Part shown: positions 50,545 to 60,515 of the stretch, piece after piece | How positions within the stretch are numbered: position 1 is the first letter of the stretch | Layout: each line of letters opens with the position of its first letter | The notes under the pieces: model-generated | Told to the model about the DNA's origin: nothing | Seen by the model: the letters and a program-made list of their open reading frames with translations, nothing else | Databases searched by the model: none | Translations under genes and position numbers: made by a program | Assembly: GCF_009797025.1 (NCBI RefSeq) | Contig: NZ_CP047027.1 | Coordinates: forward strand, 3,658,001-3,722,000 | DNA: 64,000 nucleotides | DNA from: Cellulophaga sp. L1A9 | GTDB lineage: Bacteria > Bacteroidota > Bacteroidia > Flavobacteriales > Flavobacteriaceae | Direction of reading: 5' to 3'

Positions 50545-52452
50545 TTACATCACATTATCAATTATTTCTTGAACTACCTCTGGGTTCAATAAGGTACTAG
50601 TGTCTCCTAAATTAGAAACGTCATTACTTGCAATCTTACGTAAAATACGTCGCATAATTTTTCCACTTCTAGTTTTTGGTAAACCTGAAACAAACTGAAT
50701 CTTGTCTAATTTAGCAATAGGACCAATATGTTCTGTAATCTGTTGGTTAATTTCATTTCTTAAATTATCCCGATCTCTAGTCTCTCCAGTTTCTTTTAAA
50801 ATAACGTAACCGTATAATGCATTCCCTTTTACATCATGTGGGAAACCAACAATAGCCGATTCGGCAACCGCTGGGTGTTCGTTAATAGCATCTTCAATAG
50901 GTGCTGTTCCTAGATTGTGCCCAGAAACAATAATAACATCATCTACGCGTCCTGTAATTCTATAATAACCAACAGCATCGCGCAGAGCACCATCACCCGT
51001 AAAATAGTTGTTTTTATACGCAGTAAAATACGTGTCTCTATAACGGTCATGATCTCCCCAAATGGTTCTTGCCATAGACGGCCAAGGGAATTTTATGCAC
51101 AAACGCCCTTCGACTTGGTTGCCTTTAATTTCATTACCTTCTTCATCCATCAATGCAGGTTGTATTCCAATAAAAGGTAAGGTAGCATAGGTAGGTGCAG
51201 TAGGTGTTACGTAAGGGATAGGGGTAATCATGATGCCACCAGTTTCCGTTTGCCACCAGGTATCTACAATCGGACTTTTTTTCTTGCCAACATTGTTGTT
51301 GTACCAATGCCAAGCTTCTTCGTTAATAGGTTCTCCTACAGATCCTAGCACTTTTAAACTAGACAAATCATGATTCTCTACAAACTCTAAATTCTGTTTT
51401 GCCAAGGCACGAATGGCAGTCGGTGCTGTATAAAATTGATTTACTTTATGTTTCTCTATCACTTCCCAAAAGCGTCCAAAATCTGGATAAGAAGGTACGC
51501 CTTCAAACATTAATGTGGTAGCACCATTAGCTAAAGGTCCGTACACAATATACGAGTGTCCTGTAATCCAACCTATATCTGCGGTACACCAATAGACATC
51601 ATTCTCACGGTATTGAAACACATTTTTAAAGGTATAAGCAGTGTATACCATATAACCTGCTGTAGTATGGACCATACCTTTGGGTCTTCCTGTTGATCCT
51701 GAAGTGTATAAAATAAATAGTGGATCTTCGGCATTCATGATTTCAGGAACGCAATCCCCATATGCAGCATCTAAAAGTGGTTGCAGCCATTGATCGCGAC
51801 CTTTTTTCATATCAATAGTGCTATTGGTGCGGTTTACCACCAATACATTTTCTATCTCTGGGCATTCTTCTAAAGCTTTATCTACAATACCTTTTAAATC
51901 TATAGATTTATTTCCACGATAAGAACCATCTGAAGTAACTACCATTTTACAATCAGAATCGTTTATTCTAGTCGCTAATGCATTGGATGAAAACCCAGCA
52001 AAAACCACAGAATGAATAGCTCCTATTCTTGCACAAGCAAGAAGCGTAATGGCTAATTCAGGAATCATAGGCAGATAAACACATACACGATCTCCTTTTT
52101 TGATCCCTTTTTCTTTTAATACATTTGCCATCCGACATACACGATCGTGTAACTGGTAATAGCTAATGTGTTGCGCGTCTTCCTCTGGATTGTTAGGTTC
52201 AAAGATAATAGCTGTTTTTTCGCCTCTTGTAGACAAATGACGGTCAATGCAATTCTCTGTAATATTCAATTGAGCACCTTCAAACCATTTTACTTCTGGT
52301 TTGGAAAAGTCCCAACTCAGTACATTGTCCCATTTTTTGCGCCATAAAAAATGTTCTTCAGCTATTTCTTCCCAAAAAGCTTCTGGATTACGAACAGATT
52401 TTCGGTAGACTTGAAAATATTCTTCTAAATGTTTGATGTGATAATTACTCAT
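50545..52452 (-). CDS. acs: Acetyl-CoA synthetase (AMP-forming)
   Basis: A 635-residue ligase that activates acetate via acetyl-AMP. The AMP-binding motif is LYTSGSTGRPKGMVHTT. WWQTETGGIMITP and YYRITGRVDDVI are the other core motifs, and the C-terminal LPKTRSGKIMRRIL has the catalytic Lys that is regulated by acetylation. Length and ends match the family. It stands as a single gene with a strong hairpin downstream and ~270 bp of non-coding DNA upstream. Confidence 0.97.
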   Translation of the reverse strand: MSNYHIKHLEEYFQVYRKSVRNPEAFWEEIAEEHFLWRKKWDNVLSWDFSKPEVKWFEGAQLNITENCIDRHLSTRGEKTAIIFEPNNPEEDAQHISYYQLHDRVCRMANVLKEKGIKKGDRVCVYLPMIPELAITLLACARIGAIHSVVFAGFSSNALATRINDSDCKMVVTSDGSYRGNKSIDLKGIVDKALEECPEIENVLVVNRTNSTIDMKKGRDQWLQPLLDAAYGDCVPEIMNAEDPLFILYTSGSTGRPKGMVHTTAGYMVYTAYTFKNVFQYRENDVYWCTADIGWITGHSYIVYGPLANGATTLMFEGVPSYPDFGRFWEVIEKHKVNQFYTAPTAIRALAKQNLEFVENHDLSSLKVLGSVGEPINEEAWHWYNNNVGKKKSPIVDTWWQTETGGIMITPIPYVTPTAPTYATLPFIGIQPALMDEEGNEIKGNQVEGRLCIKFPWPSMARTIWGDHDRYRDTYFTAYKNNYFTGDGALRDAVGYYRITGRVDDVIIVSGHNLGTAPIEDAINEHPAVAESAIVGFPHDVKGNALYGYVILKETGETRDRDNLRNEINQQITEHIGPIAKLDKIQFVSGLPKTRSGKIMRRILRKIASNDVSNLGDTSTLLNPEVVQEIIDNVM

Positions 52453-52720
52453 TGCGCTGCCTATTTTAATTTTTTAATACTCTCTTGCGGTTTAGAGCGA
52501 TTGAGTATTTGTCTATTTTCTAATTTTTAGTGCGTTCTGAAGTATTCCTTATAATGCCTAGTTTCTTAGTATAGCTAGTTGGTAAAGAAATCCTATCAAA
52601 ACCTTGGGGGAGATTTTATGTTATAAATTTAATTAATAAATGTATTTTAATGAAATTACGCTTTAATTATTTATAAATATCTTAAGATAATAGTTTATAT
52701 AAATGTAAATAGGCAAAATT

Positions 52721-53797
52721 TTAACTTGGTAAGTAAATAACGCCACTTGAAGAATTCCTTTTTGCCCCTGTTACAGAAGCCAAGACATTTATATTTTCCG
52801 TAATGCGTAACACCCCCATTAAAGCGAAAACTAAAGCTTCCTTAAAGTCAATAATTTGTTTCGTTGGGATTACCACATGTACACTATGGCCTAATTTTTC
52901 TTGTAGCATTTCGATTAAAAAAGTGTTTAATGCGCCGCCACCTGTGGTAAGTAATTCATTCTCTGGTTTAATTGTGTTTTGTAAAATCTCTTCTGCGATT
53001 TTTGTACTCACATGAAGCACCATGGTGTGTAATTTATTGGCTAATGTGTCTTCTGTTGCATCAATTATAGGAATCACTTTTGCAACAAACCATTCAAAAC
53101 CAATAGATTTAGGAAATGGCAACTCATAGAATTCTAATTTGTTTAAGGCAGATAACATCATGTTATTCGGTTTTCCTTTTCGAGCTAGTGTTCCTCCATC
53201 ATCAAAATCTAAACCTTCCTTTTTGGTAATATAGTTCAATCCCATATTTGCTAAGCCAATATCATAAGCAATTCTTTTGCCTTGAAAATCAAACGATATA
53301 TTACTAATTCCGCCTAAATTTAAACAGAAATCATAATCACTAAAAAATAACTGATCTCCAATAGGGACTAAGGGCGCACCTTGTCCCCCAAGCGCAACAT
53401 CATTAGTCCTAAAATCACAGAGTACAGGAAGTCCTACTTCATTTGCTATATGCTGACCAGAACCTATCTGAAACGTAAATCCATTTTGAGGTTGATGATG
53501 TGTAGTGTGTCCGTGACTCGCAATATAATCTACCTCTAAATGATTCTCATGAATAAACTTTTTTGCTTCGATACCAAGCCATTCGCCATAGCTATTATGA
53601 AACTGTAATAAATCTGATGCTGATAGGAAAATGGACTCTTTTAGCTTTTTTTCCATTTCTGGAGAATATGAAACACTTTTTGTAGCCATGATTTTAAAAT
53701 CCCATACGGCATTTTCTTCCCAGATGTGGCAATAAGCGAGATCTAATCCGTCTAACGACGTTCCAGACATTAATCCTATAATTTTATATTTTTTCAT
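52721..53797 (-). CDS. anmK: Anhydro-N-acetylmuramic acid kinase
   Basis: A 358-residue kinase that cleaves and phosphorylates anhMurNAc to MurNAc-6-phosphate in peptidoglycan recycling. It starts KIIGLMSGTSLDGLDLAY, followed by the substrate loop SHGHTTHHQP and ELLTTGGGALNTFL near the C-terminus. It is the last gene of an operon, 10 bases after the GH3 gene. Its product is the substrate of MurQ, encoded 8 kb to the right. Confidence 0.95.
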   Translation of the reverse strand: MKKYKIIGLMSGTSLDGLDLAYCHIWEENAVWDFKIMATKSVSYSPEMEKKLKESIFLSASDLLQFHNSYGEWLGIEAKKFIHENHLEVDYIASHGHTTHHQPQNGFTFQIGSGQHIANEVGLPVLCDFRTNDVALGGQGAPLVPIGDQLFFSDYDFCLNLGGISNISFDFQGKRIAYDIGLANMGLNYITKKEGLDFDDGGTLARKGKPNNMMLSALNKLEFYELPFPKSIGFEWFVAKVIPIIDATEDTLANKLHTMVLHVSTKIAEEILQNTIKPENELLTTGGGALNTFLIEMLQEKLGHSVHVVIPTKQIIDFKEALVFALMGVLRITENINVLASVTGAKRNSSSGVIYLPS

Positions 53798-53807
53798 AAA
53801 ATTTCCT

Positions 53808-55382
53808 TTAGCTTTTAATGGTAACAGGGATTTTTCCAGGTGCTGTATTATGACCTAAAAAGTGCTGTGCTGCATTCACTTGAAATGTTTCAAAATTCTG
53901 ATAGGCAATGACTACGGCTATTGCCTTCTCTGTGTTAAGGTGATTTAGTACATAAGGGTTTCCAAAGAGGTAAAGTACTACGTTTTTTGTCGCAATAAGG
54001 GTGTCGATTAAATCAAGCTGTTCTTGGGAGATATCAAATAAATTTGCAGGTTTAGCCTTCGGCGGATAAATTGCGATCAACACATTGTCAAATTTTGATA
54101 ATTGCGTTCCCAATTGCTGTAAACCATCAACTTTTTGAAAACTTATTTCTTCAGCGATAGTATCAAAAAAAGTGGAATCTTCTGTTGATCCAATTGTCAA
54201 TCCGATAAAATTATGCCTCTTGAAATCCTTTATGGAACCTTGAAAAAGAGTTAGACTTTCTTTAGCAATAGCTTTATTTAAAACCGAGGCGTTAGATAGT
54301 GGTACGGTGGGCACCTCTTTTTTAATAGCTTTTTCTTTTAGCAACCATATACGTTTAAAACTTTCTTCTATTTGTTCTTCTGTTGCATTGTTAAGAATTG
54401 TTTTAATTCCTTCTTGTACATGTTCAGAGAAACATAGAACGTCATTTCCTGCATCAAAAGCCAACCATTCTAATGCTCCTTTTGTTGTATAATTTTTAGA
54501 TATGGCATGCATATTTAACGCATCGGAAATAATAACGCCTTTAAAATTCATTTCATCCCTGAGTAAATCTTTGAGCATTTTTTTTGATAAGCTAGAGGGA
54601 ATTTTATCTCCATCGGCTAAAGCAGGAATAGACAAATGCCCAGCCATAATACTATCAACACCTTCATTAATTAAGTGTTGAAAAGGAAATAATTCATTCT
54701 TAATTAATTCTTCTTTTGACTTTTCAATTAGGGGAAGTCCCAAATGTGAATCTACAGCGGTATCACCATGACCAGGAAAATGTTTTATGCATGAAAGTAC
54801 ACCTTCTATTTCAGTGCCTTTGATAAACGCAGCCGCTTTTAAGGTGACTAAATATTTGTTTTCACCGAAAGAACGATAGCCTATTACGGGATTGTTGGGG
54901 TTATTGTTAATATCTACAACGGGTGCTAAATTCCAATGGATTCCTGCTGTTTTGCAATCGCGTGCAATTTGTTTTCCTAGGCTAAATATTAAATATTCAT
55001 TGTTTTGTATGGCTCCTAAAGTTATAGCATAAGGGTACTGTGGTGTATTTTCAATTCGCATCGCTAAACCCCATTCGGCATCAATACTTATTAAAAGAGG
55101 GTATTTTGATTTGTTTTGATAGCGTTGGATTAACTTCCTTAATGTTTCAAAGCTGTTTTCATTGTACACAATTTTCTTTTTGCCTTCAAAATTAGTTGCG
55201 GCACTTGCGCGACTATGAAAAAAACATAAGCCCCCAATGGCAGCCTCAGAAATTAGTTTTTCTACCTGTAAAATTTCTTCTTCAGAATCATTTATGAAGG
55301 CAGCAGGCATAAATAACTGTCCCACTTTTTCAGATAAGGAAAGCGTTGTTTTAGCCTTGCTATATGCGGTAATATTATTCAT
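53808..55382 (-). CDS. Glycoside hydrolase family 3 (NagZ-like beta-N-acetylhexosaminidase)
   Basis: A 524-residue protein. The GH3 N-terminal barrel has GLCFFHSRASAATNFEG, LLISIDAEWGLAMRIE and the NagZ-type catalytic loop CIKHFPGHGDTAVDSHLGLP, where His and Asp act as acid. Residues after about 340 form an extra C-terminal domain absent from the ~340-residue enterobacterial NagZ. No secretion signal is evident, which suits a cytosolic recycling enzyme that removes GlcNAc from anhydromuropeptides. It overlaps the upstream MFS gene by 8 bases. Confidence 0.9.
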   Translation of the reverse strand: MNNITAYSKAKTTLSLSEKVGQLFMPAAFINDSEEEILQVEKLISEAAIGGLCFFHSRASAATNFEGKKKIVYNENSFETLRKLIQRYQNKSKYPLLISIDAEWGLAMRIENTPQYPYAITLGAIQNNEYLIFSLGKQIARDCKTAGIHWNLAPVVDINNNPNNPVIGYRSFGENKYLVTLKAAAFIKGTEIEGVLSCIKHFPGHGDTAVDSHLGLPLIEKSKEELIKNELFPFQHLINEGVDSIMAGHLSIPALADGDKIPSSLSKKMLKDLLRDEMNFKGVIISDALNMHAISKNYTTKGALEWLAFDAGNDVLCFSEHVQEGIKTILNNATEEQIEESFKRIWLLKEKAIKKEVPTVPLSNASVLNKAIAKESLTLFQGSIKDFKRHNFIGLTIGSTEDSTFFDTIAEEISFQKVDGLQQLGTQLSKFDNVLIAIYPPKAKPANLFDISQEQLDLIDTLIATKNVVLYLFGNPYVLNHLNTEKAIAVVIAYQNFETFQVNAAQHFLGHNTAPGKIPVTIKS

Positions 55383-56649
55383 TTTTTATGACATCTTTTT
55401 TTCCGAAATCTGCCGGATATTTTAAATATTTTAATAAAAATAAAGAGGGTAGGGCAGCAATGACTACCCATACAAAGAAGCCGCCATAGCCTAGCCAACT
55501 TTGCATAAACCCACTAATCATCCCAGGAACCATCATCCCTAATGCCATAAACCCTGTGGCAATAGCATAGTGTGAGGTTTTAGATTTGCCGTCTGCGATA
55601 TAAATTAAGTACATTAGAAATGCAGCAAAACCAAACCCGTAACCAAATTTTTCTAGTACAATAGTAGCAGAGACCGCAATAATATTTGTAGTTTTTGTAA
55701 GGGCAAGAATAGCATAGAAAAAATTAGGGATGTTTAAGGATAATACCATGGGGAGCATCCATTTTTTTAATCCGTTTTTAGAGATCAATATGCCACCTAA
55801 TATTCCGCCTACAGTAAGTGCCACCACACCAATAGTCCCTAGAACAATTCCTAGTTCCTTTGTGGTAAAACCTAGACCTCCTTTTTCGGGAGTATCTAAT
55901 AAAAATGGAGAAGACATTTTTACCAATTGCGATTCTCCTAAACGATAGGTAAGAATAAAAGCTAAGGCAATGCCTATTTGTGGTTTCTTAAAAAAGCTGC
56001 GAAATATTTCTAGGAAACCTTCTGGTTTTTGAATCGGTTCTTCGGATGAAGATTCGTACTTAGGGCTTGCAAAAAAGTTAGCTACAGTCAATGCAAGCAT
56101 TAAAACAGCCGTTGCGGTCATGGTTATACTCCAAGCTTTTGTAGAATCGCCATATTTTTCTTCTAAAAACCCTGCGCCAAAAACAATCAAACCTTCTCCA
56201 GTAACCATAGCCAAGCGATAGAAGGTACTTCTTAATCCTACAAAAAAGGATTGTTTTTTTTCTGTTAATCCCAACATATAATACCCGTCTGAAGCAATGT
56301 CATTGGTTGCAGATGCAAAAGCAGCCATCCAAAAACAAGCTAGGGTAGTGGTGAAAAACATATTTGTAGGGATGGTTAAACCAACACCAAACAAGGCTAA
56401 GGCAATAAGTAGTTGCATACCTAGAAACCATTTTCGTTTAGTGCTTTTTAAATCTACAAGCGGACTCCAAAATGGTTTTAAAACCCATGGCAGGTACAAT
56501 AGGCTGGTATAAAGACCAATATCTTCATTGCTCACCCCTAATTTTTTATACATGATTACAGAAACCGTCACCACTAAAACATAAGGAAGACCTTGTGTGA
56601 AATATAAAATAGGCACCCAAGCCCATGCTCCTTTGTCTTTTTTAATCAT
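55375..56649 (-). CDS. MFS transporter, AmpG-like (muropeptide permease)
   Basis: A 424-residue major facilitator with twelve predicted spans. It starts PILYFTQGLPYVLVVTVSVI, and has LLYLPWVLKPFWSPLVD in the loop after TM2, the AmpG hallmark, and later YFTQG/GFGFAAFLMYLIY segments. AmpG imports GlcNAc-anhydroMurNAc peptides. Its position between GHL10 and GH3/anmK in an overlapping operon strongly supports that role. Confidence 0.88.
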   Translation of the reverse strand: MIKKDKGAWAWVPILYFTQGLPYVLVVTVSVIMYKKLGVSNEDIGLYTSLLYLPWVLKPFWSPLVDLKSTKRKWFLGMQLLIALALFGVGLTIPTNMFFTTTLACFWMAAFASATNDIASDGYYMLGLTEKKQSFFVGLRSTFYRLAMVTGEGLIVFGAGFLEEKYGDSTKAWSITMTATAVLMLALTVANFFASPKYESSSEEPIQKPEGFLEIFRSFFKKPQIGIALAFILTYRLGESQLVKMSSPFLLDTPEKGGLGFTTKELGIVLGTIGVVALTVGGILGGILISKNGLKKWMLPMVLSLNIPNFFYAILALTKTTNIIAVSATIVLEKFGYGFGFAAFLMYLIYIADGKSKTSHYAIATGFMALGMMVPGMISGFMQSWLGYGGFFVWVVIAALPSLFLLKYLKYPADFGKKDVIKNE

Positions 56650-58156
56650 ACTGTGATATTTGATCTAAATTTATAAAAATAGGTGCTGTTTCTTGTCTGA
56701 ATTTGTCAATAAAGACTAAAGCAATTTTCTTTTTCCTTTTTATCGTGTTTTTGGAAATTAAAACTGAATTGGGCAATACAGCAATCTTAAGACTCAATAG
56801 TTTTTTCAAATCAGGTTGTTTTTTTTTGCTTTTTTTTGTTTGAAAAACCAGTCCATAGTTGAAGTTTTCAAGGCTATCAAATTGAATAGCGATTATGGTA
56901 TCTGCGATAGTAATACGTTCTATTTTTGGACGAGCGACTTTATTTGTAGTTTGGTTAGGAGCACTTGGGTTTAAAGCAATCTGACTATAGTATTTTCGTT
57001 TTAATATGTTTACCACATCTTCGTGCTCATTCATTAGGCTTTTAGCACTAAAAAAAGCATTCCCTTGAATTTTGGGTGTCTCGCGACCTAATTTTATTTG
57101 ATTCGGAAGTTCTCTTTTATTATCCCATGCTTTATCGCTATTAGTTCTAATTTTATAGGGACCGTTACCCATATAAAGATTCGTGCTATAACTATTTTTT
57201 GCCCACCATTCCATAATAGTTTTATGCGATGCTACAGGTAGACTTATGCTCCAATAAGCCTGTGGAATAATGTAGTCTATCCAGCCTTTCTGCATCCAAA
57301 GTAAGGGATTGGCATAGAGGTCATCATAAGTTGTTTGCCCTGCTTGAGTATCTGAACCTCTAGCGTCTGTAGCCTTATTCTTCCATACACCAAACGGACT
57401 TACGCCAAATTGCACCCACGGTTTTTCTTTCTTAATGGTATAATTTGCTTTCTGAATGAGAGAATCTATATTGCTACGTCTCCAGTCCTCTAAGGTTTGT
57501 TGTGGTAATTTGTATTGATTATAAGTCTCCGCGTCATTAAAAGTTTCTCCAGTTATTTTGTACGGGTAAAAATAATCATCAAAATGAATAGCATCAACCG
57601 AATAATTTTTCACTATTTCTTCTATAATAGCCGTCATGTGATCTTGGACAGCAGGCGCTCCCGGGTTGTAATAATATTTCTTACCATATTTCACCATCCA
57701 CTCAGGATGCGTTACGTAATCATGTTGCTCGCTTAAAAATTCAGTTTTAAGATCAAAAGTAGCTCTGTAGGGGTTTAGCCAGGCGTGAAATTCCATGCCC
57801 CTTTGATGTGTTTCAGAAATCATCCATGCTAAGATATCTTCCTTGGTGTCAGGTGCGACACCCTGTTTTCCTGTTAAATATTGGGACCAAGGAGCGTAAT
57901 CAGAGGGATAAAAAGCATCTCCGGCTGTTCGTATTTGAACGATGGCTGTGTTAAAGTTTAGCTTATCATAAAAATCTAAAATTTTAAGATAGTCTTCTTT
58001 TTGCTTTTCTATAGCATCATTTCCGTTTTTTGGCCAATCGATATTTACGACAGTAGCCACCCAAAAACCTCTAAATTCTCTTTCTGGCAGCTTTTTTTTC
58101 AGCGCAACACAGGAGATAAGAAGTGGAACCAATAGAAATAGAAATATTTTTTTCAT
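56642..58156 (-). CDS. GHL10 family glycosyl hydrolase-like lipoprotein (DUF187)
   Basis: A 504-residue protein. It begins with a lipoprotein signal (LFLLVPLLISCVAL; C16). The GHL10 domain (PF02638) follows: EFRGFWVATVVNIDWPKNG, then FNTAIVQIRTAGDAFYPSDY, LNPYRATFDL, HFDDYFYPY and WKNKATDARGSDTQAGQ. The family is thought to act on peptidoglycan or other glycans, perhaps as a lytic enzyme. It is the first gene of the operon with AmpG-like, GH3 and AnmK and overlaps the transporter gene by 8 bases, so it may release muropeptides in the periplasm. Confidence 0.88.
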   Translation of the reverse strand: MKKIFLFLLVPLLISCVALKKKLPEREFRGFWVATVVNIDWPKNGNDAIEKQKEDYLKILDFYDKLNFNTAIVQIRTAGDAFYPSDYAPWSQYLTGKQGVAPDTKEDILAWMISETHQRGMEFHAWLNPYRATFDLKTEFLSEQHDYVTHPEWMVKYGKKYYYNPGAPAVQDHMTAIIEEIVKNYSVDAIHFDDYFYPYKITGETFNDAETYNQYKLPQQTLEDWRRSNIDSLIQKANYTIKKEKPWVQFGVSPFGVWKNKATDARGSDTQAGQTTYDDLYANPLLWMQKGWIDYIIPQAYWSISLPVASHKTIMEWWAKNSYSTNLYMGNGPYKIRTNSDKAWDNKRELPNQIKLGRETPKIQGNAFFSAKSLMNEHEDVVNILKRKYYSQIALNPSAPNQTTNKVARPKIERITIADTIIAIQFDSLENFNYGLVFQTKKSKKKQPDLKKLLSLKIAVLPNSVLISKNTIKRKKKIALVFIDKFRQETAPIFINLDQISQYD

Positions 58157-58200
58157 TTACGCTTTTATTCGCCAAGGTAAAGTATTCTTTTTTTTAAAAA

Positions 58201-58226
58201 CCCAGCACAACAAAGTTGTAACTGGG
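58201..58226 (-). terminator. Terminator of nagB and the 40-aa gene
   Basis: CCCAGCACAAC / GTTGTAACTGGG form a stem around AAA; on the minus strand it is followed by a T-rich run. It ends transcription from nagB and the 40-aa gene, before the GHL10 promoter. Confidence 0.8.
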
Positions 58227-58264
58227 CATCTTTAAAAATCAACTCACAAAACACTAATTACTTA

Positions 58265-58387
58265 TTATGAGGTAGGATTATCTGGAGTATTTACTGTACC
58301 TGATACTACTGTAGTTTGCGCAAGAACGCCTTGAGCAAAAAAGAGCAATAGAAAAAATGAGAATACGAGTTGCATTTTTTTCATCAT
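58265..58387 (-). CDS. Tiny exported peptide (40 aa)
   Basis: A short gene of 40 codons beginning MMKKMQ. It has a strong signal peptide (LVFSFFLLLFFAQGVLAQ) and only 16 mature residues (TTVVSGTVNTPDNPTS). VSGTV after an AQ cleavage site is how SusC/TonB receptors and other Bacteroidetes carboxypeptidase-regulatory-domain proteins start, so it might be a truncated relic of one. But it lies 24 bases after nagB and just before a strong terminator, as an intact small gene would. Its function is unknown. Confidence 0.5.
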   Translation of the reverse strand: MMKKMQLVFSFFLLLFFAQGVLAQTTVVSGTVNTPDNPTS

Positions 58388-58410
58388 AAAAGTGAGTTAG
58401 TTAGTTAATA

Positions 58411-60327
58411 TTAAAATTTATAGCGAACAAAGCTTTCCATGGCTTCATATTCCGCAAGGCCTAGTGCATTATATTTTCTTGCAGTTTCTTTGTTTCTTTG
58501 TTCCGCACGCTGCCAAAATTCACGGTCGTCATTACCAGGAAACATTGCAGCATCTTTTTGAGATTGATGTTTGAAGATGGCATTCTTTTTACGTTGCATG
58601 TCTTTTGGGCCAATAGGAATGGTCATTTCCATATCGGCAATATCCCATTCTTGCCATGCGCCACGATATAGCCATAAATAACAGTCTTCTATCCAAGCTA
58701 CTTTATCTCTTTTAAGCTGTGCAAAAGCTTCAAATACTACTTTTAGGCAAACTCTATGTGTGCCGTGAGGATCAGATAAATCTCCTGCAGCAAAAACTTG
58801 AGTTGGTTTTAGTTTATTAAGTAAATCATAGGTTATTTGAATGTCTTCTTGCGAATGTGGTTTTTTCTTTACGGTTCCTGTTTCATAAAAGGGAAGATTT
58901 TGAAAATGTGCATTTTCTTCTTCTACACCACAGTATCTGCAAGCAGATAGTGCTTCACCTTTTCTAATCAATCCTTTTATTCGTTGTATTTCAGGGCTGT
59001 CAATTTCCCCACGTTTCTTGTTTTTAAGAAAATTTCTAATTTTGTCAAACTGTACTTGTAGCTCTTTGTTATCTGGTTGTACCTCGAGTGCAAAAACTAG
59101 AAAACGAATTACTTCATCATCAAAAACAGCTATATTTCCTGAGGTTTGATAGGCGACATGAACATAATGTCCTTGGTCTACTAAGCGCAATAATGTTCCT
59201 CCCATGGAAATCACATCGTCGTCTGGGTGGGGACTGAAAATTAACGATGTTTTTGGAAACGGTCCTTTTCGTTCAGGTCTATTCGTATCATCGGCATTAG
59301 GCTTGCCACCGGGCCAACCTGTTATCGTTCTTTGTAAGGTATTGAAGACTTTAAGGTTGATGTTTTCAGCAGAACCTATATCCGCTATTAAACTTCCCAT
59401 ACCATGCTCACTATAATCTTCGTTGGTAAGTTTTAGTATGGCTTTATCTAATTTCTCAGAGAGCCAAATAGTAGCTTTTTTAATCAAATCATCTGTCCAA
59501 ATACATTCACCGACCAACCAAGGGTTATATATTCTTGTAAGGCTAGAAGCTGCTGCATTGTCTAAAATGAAATCGCAATTGCCATGTTGTTGTAGGAACG
59601 TGGCGGGAATAGATTCACGAATTTCACCTTCTACTGCTTGTTTGATAATCTGAGCTTTCCCTTCACCCCAAGCCATCAATATAATTCTTCTTGCAGCCAT
59701 TATGGTACCAACGCCCATAGTGATTGCCTTTGAAGGAACATTTTCTAGTCCGAAGAAATCACTTGCAGCATCTAATAAAGTAACTCTATCAAGTCTTACT
59801 ACACGTGTTTTACTTGAGAGTGAAGAGCCAGGTTCATTAAATCCTATATGTCCTGTTCTACCGATGCCTAATATTTGAATATCGATACCGCCAGATTTTT
59901 CGATTTTAGTCTCGTACCCTTCACAAAACTCCTTAACATTTTCTAATGTTCGTGTTCCATCAGGGATATGAATATTTTCTTTCTTGATATCAATATGGTC
60001 AAATAAGTGTTCGTTCATAAAACGCACATAGCTATGAATAGAATCAGCATGCATCGGAAAATATTCATCCAAATTAAAGGTGATTACATTGCTAAAACTT
60101 AAGCCATCTTCTTTGTGAAATTGTACTAAGTACTCATAAACCTTTGTTGGGGTAGAGCCGGTAGCTAAACCTAATACAACGGTTTTAGATTCTTTTTGTC
60201 TTTCTTTAATAAGATGAACAATCTCTTTTGCAACATATAAGGATGCTTCTTCAGAGCTAGTGTGAACAATGGTGTTAATTTTTTCAAATTTGATAATCTC
60301 ATTATCTTTTTCAAGTGTTGCCTGCAT
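58411..60327 (-). CDS. nagB: Glucosamine-6-phosphate deaminase fused to PIG-L deacetylase domain
   Basis: Start taken at the ATG at 60327 (638 aa), rather than an upstream ATG at 60393 that adds unrelated residues. The N-terminal ~265 residues are NagB: GLATGSTPTKVYEYL, FNLDEYFPM, GIGRTGHIGFNEPGSS and KAITMGVGTIMAA. A linker carries SEHGMGSLIADIGS. The C-terminal ~280 residues are a PIG-L/LmbE deacetylase: SPHPDDDVISMGGTLLRL with Zn ligands HPDD, and GDLSDPHGTHRVCL. NagB converts GlcN-6P to fructose-6P and ammonia; PIG-L enzymes remove acetyl from GlcNAc groups. The fusion could therefore do both last steps of amino-sugar catabolism; no nagA is seen nearby. It is divergent from the DeoR gene. 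Confidence 0.93.
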   Translation of the reverse strand: MQATLEKDNEIIKFEKINTIVHTSSEEASLYVAKEIVHLIKERQKESKTVVLGLATGSTPTKVYEYLVQFHKEDGLSFSNVITFNLDEYFPMHADSIHSYVRFMNEHLFDHIDIKKENIHIPDGTRTLENVKEFCEGYETKIEKSGGIDIQILGIGRTGHIGFNEPGSSLSSKTRVVRLDRVTLLDAASDFFGLENVPSKAITMGVGTIMAARRIILMAWGEGKAQIIKQAVEGEIRESIPATFLQQHGNCDFILDNAAASSLTRIYNPWLVGECIWTDDLIKKATIWLSEKLDKAILKLTNEDYSEHGMGSLIADIGSAENINLKVFNTLQRTITGWPGGKPNADDTNRPERKGPFPKTSLIFSPHPDDDVISMGGTLLRLVDQGHYVHVAYQTSGNIAVFDDEVIRFLVFALEVQPDNKELQVQFDKIRNFLKNKKRGEIDSPEIQRIKGLIRKGEALSACRYCGVEEENAHFQNLPFYETGTVKKKPHSQEDIQITYDLLNKLKPTQVFAAGDLSDPHGTHRVCLKVVFEAFAQLKRDKVAWIEDCYLWLYRGAWQEWDIADMEMTIPIGPKDMQRKKNAIFKHQSQKDAAMFPGNDDREFWQRAEQRNKETARKYNALGLAEYEAMESFVRYKF

Positions 60328-60444
60328 AATCTTTCGTGCTTTAATTGTCTTTGTTTCGTAATAAAGTAAAAGAGTGTACCCAAAAATAAACAAAAAATTT
60401 GTATTTGCTGTTTTTTGCTGTTTTTTATTTTAAATAAATTTAAA

Positions 60445-60477
60445 TTGCATAAAGCCGCAAAATTGTATTTATATTTG
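60445..60477 (+). promoter_or_regulatory. Promoter of the deoR-murQ unit
   Basis: TATATTTG at 60470-60477 is a perfect Bacteroidetes -7 element, with TTG at 60445-60447, 22 bases upstream, as the -33 element. It lies 38 bases before the DeoR start. The tandem TTTGCTGTTTTTTGCTG just upstream (about 60400-60425) is a candidate operator, shared with nagB on the other strand. Confidence 0.6.
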
Positions 60478-60515
60478 TTGTATCTTTTCAGAGATAATAA
60501 TCATTAATTAATAAG

